Positions 9,201 through 10,666 of a DNA stretch of 10,666 bases are shown here, one piece after another; the stretch's first letter is position 1; each line of letters begins with the position of its first letter. A program made the translations under genes and the position numbers. Source of the DNA: Phoronis ovalis (taxonomy: Eukaryota; Phoronida; Phoronidae); assembly GCA_028565635.1 (NCBI GenBank), contig JAOXYB010026024.1:5171-15836 (forward strand), read 5' to 3'. Under the pieces are notes generated by a model that saw only the letters and a list, made by a program, of their open reading frames with translations, was not told the DNA's origin and ran no database searches.

Positions 9201-10356
9201 ATAATTTGCCCTAAAATATTAAACTATATAGTTCAGGCAAAATAAAGTTTAAAATACAAGAGAAAAGAGGCAATATAATCAAAACAACAAAACTGTCTGA
9301 ATTACTGTGCGAATATCAACATACCTTCAAGTGATGAATGTTTCGCTTTTCTCTACTTTTTGAAGATTTTGGGTAAATAAATAATGGTGGTACTGCACCA
9401 TGCTGTAGAAATCTCTGTTCTTGAGAAACGAAAAACTGAAAAAAATATGTGTTCTTATATGAAATTCTAATCGCGTAACAGTATATTATATAAGGCAAAT
9501 TTCAGTTAGTTTGGTAAACATGTCACTTATTATATGTATTATTATTCTGCGATCAAATTATTGTGTAGAAATTTTACCTACATAGGGTCATTTGGGATTC
9601 TGCTAAAAATCCTTATATTTTTACTGCTAAATGTCTTGGAATTTTTGCCTGAACAGATATCAATTGCTTGTTGAATTGTTTGTTGTTGTTAAATATGAAA
9701 TGTAATGCAACTCACAATTATAATTAACCCAGATTAACCCTTTCCCCAATTTCACTGTAGTAGTGTACAATCACTTACAGAATTAATCATGGCAAACATT
9801 TCTTCATCACTTCTTACAGTAACCCTGTCTCCATCCTCATCCTCATCTGAAAATGTGAACAGAATATTTTTAATAACTCAAGCAGAACTATCAAACTCTT
9901 CAAAGTTAAACAGTAGAGTGCCAAGAATTTAACACACTGTCTAGGAAAGATGATAGAACTACTAACGAAGTATGCATGCTGTAATGGATTATGACTGAAT
10001 GGAGCATCAAGACCACTATCATCAAACACTCCCTATGCATGAAGAAAAGCATTATTAGTCTTTCTAATTTTGTGAAAGTAAAATTATTTTTCAATATAAA
10101 CAGACACAAATTTTAATTATTTGTAGCAAGTTCCCAACTGTGGACAAAGACAAAAAAGGAGAAACAACAGGAATCACAAATATCAATCTCTTATCATAAA
10201 CCCAAGTCTTGGATCCAGCAAGTCTGAGGCGTCAAACTGTTCAGTAGGAGAAACTTGTATCAAGATTCACTATTATACAGTTACTATAATCGTAGCAGAA
10301 TACTTGCAGTCAAATGCGGTCACTGGTGCATCAGGCATTACCCTTGAAATAACTTC
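3132..10356 (-). CDS. MAP2K5 (MEK5) orthologue, 407 residues, 5' partial, twelve exons
   Basis: Dual-specificity MAP kinase kinase that phosphorylates ERK5 (MAPK7) and is activated by MEKK2/MEKK3 through PB1-PB1 contact. Exons in coding order: 10356-10308, 9846-9779, 9435-9325, 8569-8502, 8228-8009, 7113-7032, 6717-6607, 5933-5809, 5540-5436, 4935-4817, 3527-3482, 3251-3132. They total 1224 bases in one frame including TGA. Numbered within the partial protein: end of the PB1 domain with acidic OPCA core [10 protein letters not shown] (18-27); linker with KRNIHHLK near 69-76 (human RNIHGLK); glycine loop GTGNGGTV (127-134); catalytic lysine in AVKV (K149); helix-C Glu166; HRD (235-237) with KPSN (239-242); DFG (256-258); activation-loop phosphosites S265 and T269 in SIART (human SIAKT); APE (278-280); SDVW (292). 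All catalytic residues are intact. Against 448 residues in human, about 40 N-terminal residues are missing beyond the right edge. PB1 plus MEK-type activation loop separates it from MEK1/2, MKK3/6 and MKK4/7. Confidence 0.96.
3411..3474. repeat. 32-bp tandem duplication beside a MEK5 splice donor
   Basis: Copies 3411-3442 and 3443-3474 begin AGCAGACAGTTAGTATG and differ by one base (C/T near the end). The second ends six bases before the donor dinucleotide at 3481-3480, so the repeats occupy the 5' part of the last MEK5 intron. Confidence 0.95.
3482..3527 (-). CDS. MEK5 46-bp microexon-sized exon
   Basis: One base completing C353 plus 15 codons: [15 protein letters not shown], matching human MRKQPKERPAPEELM. 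The acceptor CATTTCAG is right of 3527 and the donor GTAAGC starts at 3481. The exon is short, but both phases fit its neighbours exactly. Confidence 0.9.
3876..4642 (+). pseudogene. Penelope-like retroelement fragment: GIY-YIG endonuclease region, broken
   Basis: An open stretch of 60 codons (3876-4055) follows a stop at 3873 and ends in TAA at 4056. It contains [14 protein letters not shown], then [20 protein letters not shown]: the GIY-YIG nuclease signature as seen in the C-terminal domain of Penelope-like elements, with the YIG, the T-G-R segment and Arg. After about 300 bases of unrelated inserted sequence the same family resumes with [13 protein letters not shown] (near 4450-4488). It then shifts frame near 4553 to [17 protein letters not shown] and stops at 4640-4642. 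Only the end of the element is left; I see no reverse transcriptase. A premature stop, an insertion and a frameshift make it non-functional. The family call rests on motif memory. Confidence 0.75.
4080..4374. mobile_element. Non-autonomous inverted-repeat element with internal GGATTGCTACC repeats, inserted in the Penelope-like fragment
   Basis: The left end reads TTTTTTGGTGGGGGTGTGC. The right end, reverse-complemented, reads TTTTTTGAATATGGGGATGTGC: imperfect terminal inverted repeats of roughly 20-30 bp. The interior is a degenerate repeat of AAATTTTGGATTGCTACC type; GATTGCTACC occurs exactly at 4153, 4184 and 4275, with a variant at 4311. Boundaries are approximate and no convincing target duplication is seen. 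It separates two parts of one retroelement coding region, so it arrived later. Confidence 0.6.
4817..4935 (-). CDS. MEK5 exon, C-lobe helices
   Basis: 39 codons plus two bases (TG of C353). It encodes [16 protein letters not shown] and [11 protein letters not shown], matching human LLQCIVDEDSPVLPVG and PFVHFITQC. The acceptor follows a long T tract ending TTTTTAG. A second AG six bases in could remove two residues (T-Q) without a frame change. The donor is GTAAGT at 4816. Confidence 0.92.
4936..5435 (-). other. MEK5 intron (500 bp)
   Basis: AT-rich. At 5140-5156 there is an exact palindrome, GTAATCAG and CTGATTAC around one base. Ten-base perfect arms ATAAAGAGTA (5076-5085) and TACTCTTTAT (5197-5206) enclose a 131-bp segment that may be a small foldback. 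A short TTA run lies at about 5159-5173. Nothing else is identifiable. Confidence 0.6.
5436..5540 (-). CDS. MEK5 exon, subdomain VIII-IX
   Basis: 35 codons in phase 0 at both ends. It begins PERI, completing APE, and includes SDVWSVGI and GRFPYDAI, matching human SDVWSLGI and GRFPYPQI. The acceptor is TTTGTAG and the donor GTAAGT. Confidence 0.95.
5809..5933 (-). CDS. MEK5 exon with catalytic loop, DFG and activation loop
   Basis: Completes D237 of HRD, then gives [17 protein letters not shown] and [16 protein letters not shown]265 and T269 match the two activating phosphosites of MEK5. The acceptor is ACTTTGCAG and the donor GTAAGT (5808). Confidence 0.96.
5934..6606 (-). other. MEK5 intron (673 bp)
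   Basis: Contains a possible small inverted-repeat element at about 6075-6304 (listed separately). The rest is unremarkable AT-rich sequence. A 90-codon minus-strand open frame beginning here runs into the exon and is a shadow. Confidence 0.7.
6075..6304. repeat. Possible small inverted-repeat element
   Basis: The left end CTTCCAACACAAAG (6075-6088) is nearly the reverse complement of CTTTGTTGTTGGAAG (6290-6304). Inside are a hairpin-forming GCCATTTTGGATTCAAGATG stretch beginning near 6102 and a short GTGACTGA-type repeat (about 6215-6240). The right end also folds on itself (CTTCCAAC and GTTGGAAG around six bases, 6283-6304). The terminal match is short, so this could be coincidence. Confidence 0.4.
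6607..6717 (-). CDS. MEK5 exon, helix D to HR of HRD
   Basis: Completes G200 and encodes [18 protein letters not shown] and [10 protein letters not shown], matching human YLWSLKILHR. The Tyr-Leu-Trp before the HRD motif is a useful MEK5 signature. The acceptor is AAATTTTAG and the donor GTGCTG (weaker than its neighbours). Confidence 0.94.
6718..7031 (-). other. MEK5 intron (314 bp) with simple repeats
   Basis: Bases 6798-6880 are rich in alternating purine-pyrimidine steps (CACACATACATGTATACACC-like), with CACGTG and two GTTCACACA repeats. An ATT run lies at 6992-7007. Confidence 0.75.
7032..7113 (-). CDS. MEK5 exon, strands 4-5 of the N-lobe
   Basis: 27 codons plus one base. It encodes [20 protein letters not shown] and CTEYMDG, matching human SSYIIGFYGAFF and CTEFMDG. 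The acceptor is GTCTTTCAG, part of which is triplicated upstream (see 7112-7270). The donor is GTGAGT. Confidence 0.95.
7112..7270. repeat. 53-bp tandem triplication that copies a 3' splice site
   Basis: Three copies at 7112-7164, 7165-7217 and 7218-7270, followed by a further CACTG stub. On the minus strand each contains GTCTTTCAG followed by TG. Copy 2 differs by one A-to-G change. Only the copy next to the exon joins real coding sequence; the other two present decoy acceptors 53 and 106 bases upstream. Confidence 0.96.
7114..8008 (-). other. MEK5 intron (895 bp) with triplicated acceptor and a MITE-like element
   Basis: Holds the 53-bp triplication at its 3' end and a 266-bp inverted-repeat element (7652-7917). 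The rest is AT-rich with nothing recognisable. Confidence 0.85.
7652..7917. mobile_element. MITE-like element, 32-bp terminal inverted repeats
   Basis: The left arm (7652-7683) begins AGGCCACACCA and ends TTGTTTAACAG. The right arm (7886-7917), reverse-complemented, begins AGGCCAGACCA and ends TTGTTTAGCAG. By eye 25 of 32 positions match with no gaps. The 202-bp interior is very AT-rich, has no coding potential and includes GGCGAAAGCGC. No certain target-site duplication is visible. It is a non-autonomous DNA element by structure; the superfamily is not assigned. Confidence 0.72.
8009..8228 (-). CDS. MEK5 exon, kinase N-lobe with glycine loop and catalytic lysine
   Basis: One base completing R99 plus 73 codons. 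It contains [28 protein letters not shown] and SELEILYR, matching human [17 protein letters not shown] and SELEILYK. The acceptor is CTGTATTTAG and the donor GTAAGA. Confidence 0.96.
8229..8501 (-). other. MEK5 intron (273 bp)
   Basis: Short AT-rich intron with a GTATTT donor and TTTAG acceptor. I see nothing else in it. Confidence 0.8.
8502..8569 (-). CDS. MEK5 linker exon
   Basis: 22 codons plus AG of R99, encoding a polar, Asn/Thr/Ser-rich linker ([17 protein letters not shown]). Sequence similarity to vertebrate MEK5 is low, as expected for this linker. The call rests on TTTCAG and GTATTT splice sites and on exact phase agreement with both neighbouring exons. Confidence 0.82.
8570..9324 (-). 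other. MEK5 intron (755 bp)
   Basis: AT-rich. I see no repeats, coding sequence or transposon ends in it. Confidence 0.75.
9325..9435 (-). CDS. MEK5 exon, post-PB1 segment with ERK5-contact motif
   Basis: 37 codons, phase 0 at both ends. It contains [20 protein letters not shown]; human has EPLQIFPRACKPPGERNIHG. In mammals the region just after the PB1 fold helps bind ERK5, so conservation of RNIH suggests that contact is kept. The acceptor is TTTTTCAG and the donor GTATGT. Confidence 0.94.
9436..9778 (-). other. MEK5 intron (343 bp)
   Basis: AT-rich. No further features seen. Confidence 0.75.
9779..9846 (-). CDS. MEK5 exon, PB1 acidic OPCA core
   Basis: Completes Y17, then [20 protein letters not shown], matching human [20 protein letters not shown] almost residue for residue. 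These acidic residues pair with the basic face of partner PB1 domains. The acceptor is ACATTTTCAG and the donor GTAAGT. Confidence 0.96.
9847..10307 (-). other. MEK5 GC-AG intron (461 bp)
   Basis: The donor is GCAAGT instead of GTAAGT; the acceptor is CAG. Joining here gives FDY-EDEDGD, matching human FEYEDEDGD, so the GC donor is needed for the correct frame. Overlapping minus-strand open frames in 9814-10109 do not join to either exon in frame. Confidence 0.88.
10308..10356 (-). CDS. MEK5 first exon in the window (PB1 domain)
   Basis: Sixteen codons plus one base: [16 protein letters not shown], matching human DVIGQVLPEATTTAFE. The acceptor is ATATCTTGCAG and the exon starts in phase 0. 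At least one further coding exon, carrying the start codon and the first PB1 strands, is needed upstream. Confidence 0.92.
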
Positions 10357-10666
10357 CTGCAAGATATAAAATTAAAATGTGATAGTGCAATAACAAAAAT
10401 GAAGATAGTAAAGTTTTGACTATTGTAGATAGGGTAATGCATTCAGAACTACTCAAACATTCTTGACTGGTACATGTATGAGGAGACACACAGTGCATTT
10501 TTTAGTTTAATTCTTGTTTTCTACCCAATTTACAGGTGACATAACATTGTTGTGTGATTGGACAAGGAACACGTAAGCTAGGATATATAAAGGCCGTGGC
10601 TAAACGTCCGGTTACCGGACGGCACATCTTGGGGCTAAACGTCCGGACATCGAGAAATCTCGCGAG
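10357..10666. other. Upstream MEK5 intron leading to a CpG-rich edge
   Basis: On the minus strand I cannot find an exon encoding the expected PB1 start with a phase-0 donor, so MEK5 intron sequence fills at least 10357 to about 10550. From about 10590 the composition turns GC- and CpG-rich. Confidence 0.6.
10557..10666 (+). promoter_or_regulatory. Promoter-like segment facing right: inverted CCAAT, TATA, palindromes, TCTCGCGAG
   Basis: ATTGG (10557-10561) lies 23 bases before TATATAAA (10584-10591). About 15-30 bases further on is the exact palindrome CGTCCGGTTACCGGACG (10605-10621). GGCTAAACGTCCGG occurs twice (10598-10611, 10633-10646). The window ends in TCTCGCGAG, the core of the CGCG element found in many animal promoters. 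Spacing suggests transcription starting near 10615-10625 to the right, opposite to MEK5. It could equally be a transposon end. Confidence 0.45.

Noticed and set aside
9316-9498. 60-codon minus-strand open frame as a separate gene
   Set aside because: Its central part is the MEK5 exon 9325-9435 read in the correct frame; the ends are intron.
9814-10109. Two overlapping minus-strand open frames that look somewhat coding-like, with an acceptor-like ATGCATAG near 10034
   Set aside because: No insertion of this segment keeps the MEK5 frame between FDY and EDEDGD, and no donor with matching phase was found. They are read as intron.
10561-10666. Minus-strand open frame beginning ATG near 10628 as the first MEK5 exon
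   Set aside because: Its translation is unlike a PB1 N-terminus and no suitable phase-0 donor follows, so the real start is placed outside the window.

Overview
This is nuclear DNA from an animal. It is AT-rich, has no operon-like gene packing, and both recognisable genes are split into short exons joined at GT-AG sites (one GC-AG), with matching reading phases at every junction I could check. Retention of a MEK5 gene, which to my knowledge flies and nematodes lack, and the presence of Penelope-like retroelement sequence fit a non-ecdysozoan invertebrate. I cannot name the phylum from the sequence.

Layout. Bases 1-230 are a 34-bp tandem repeat carrying CACGTG E-boxes. Bases 377-1393 (+ strand) hold the last two coding exons of a Ras-like GTPase that I assign to RASL12; its P-loop and switch regions lie left of the window. 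Its 489-bp intron carries a 267-bp imperfect palindrome. Bases 1394-3131 hold the 3' UTRs of the two convergent genes and no recognisable coding sequence. Bases 3132-10356 (- strand) hold twelve coding exons of a MAP2K5 (MEK5) orthologue: 407 residues covering the C-terminal part of the PB1 domain, the linker, the complete kinase domain and the stop codon. The first ~40 residues lie beyond the right edge.

The MEK5 introns carry a decayed Penelope-like element C-terminus (GIY-YIG nuclease region, + strand) interrupted by a younger inverted-repeat element, a 266-bp MITE-like element, and several short tandem or inverted repeats. A 53-bp triplication copies a 3' splice site. The right edge (10557-10666) changes to CpG-rich sequence with an inverted CCAAT box, a TATA box, palindromes and a TCTCGCGAG motif, so it looks like a promoter facing right.

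How the genes relate. MEK5 is the dual-specificity kinase that activates ERK5 below MEKK2/3. RASL12 is a little-studied small GTPase. Nothing in the window shows that they act together, but they sit tail-to-tail with closely spaced poly(A) signals, and from memory their human orthologues are both on chromosome 15q22-q23. I found no rRNA, tRNA, CRISPR array or prokaryotic features, and nothing that amounts to a new multi-gene system. The interest lies in gene pairing, splice-site duplications and unclassified repeats.
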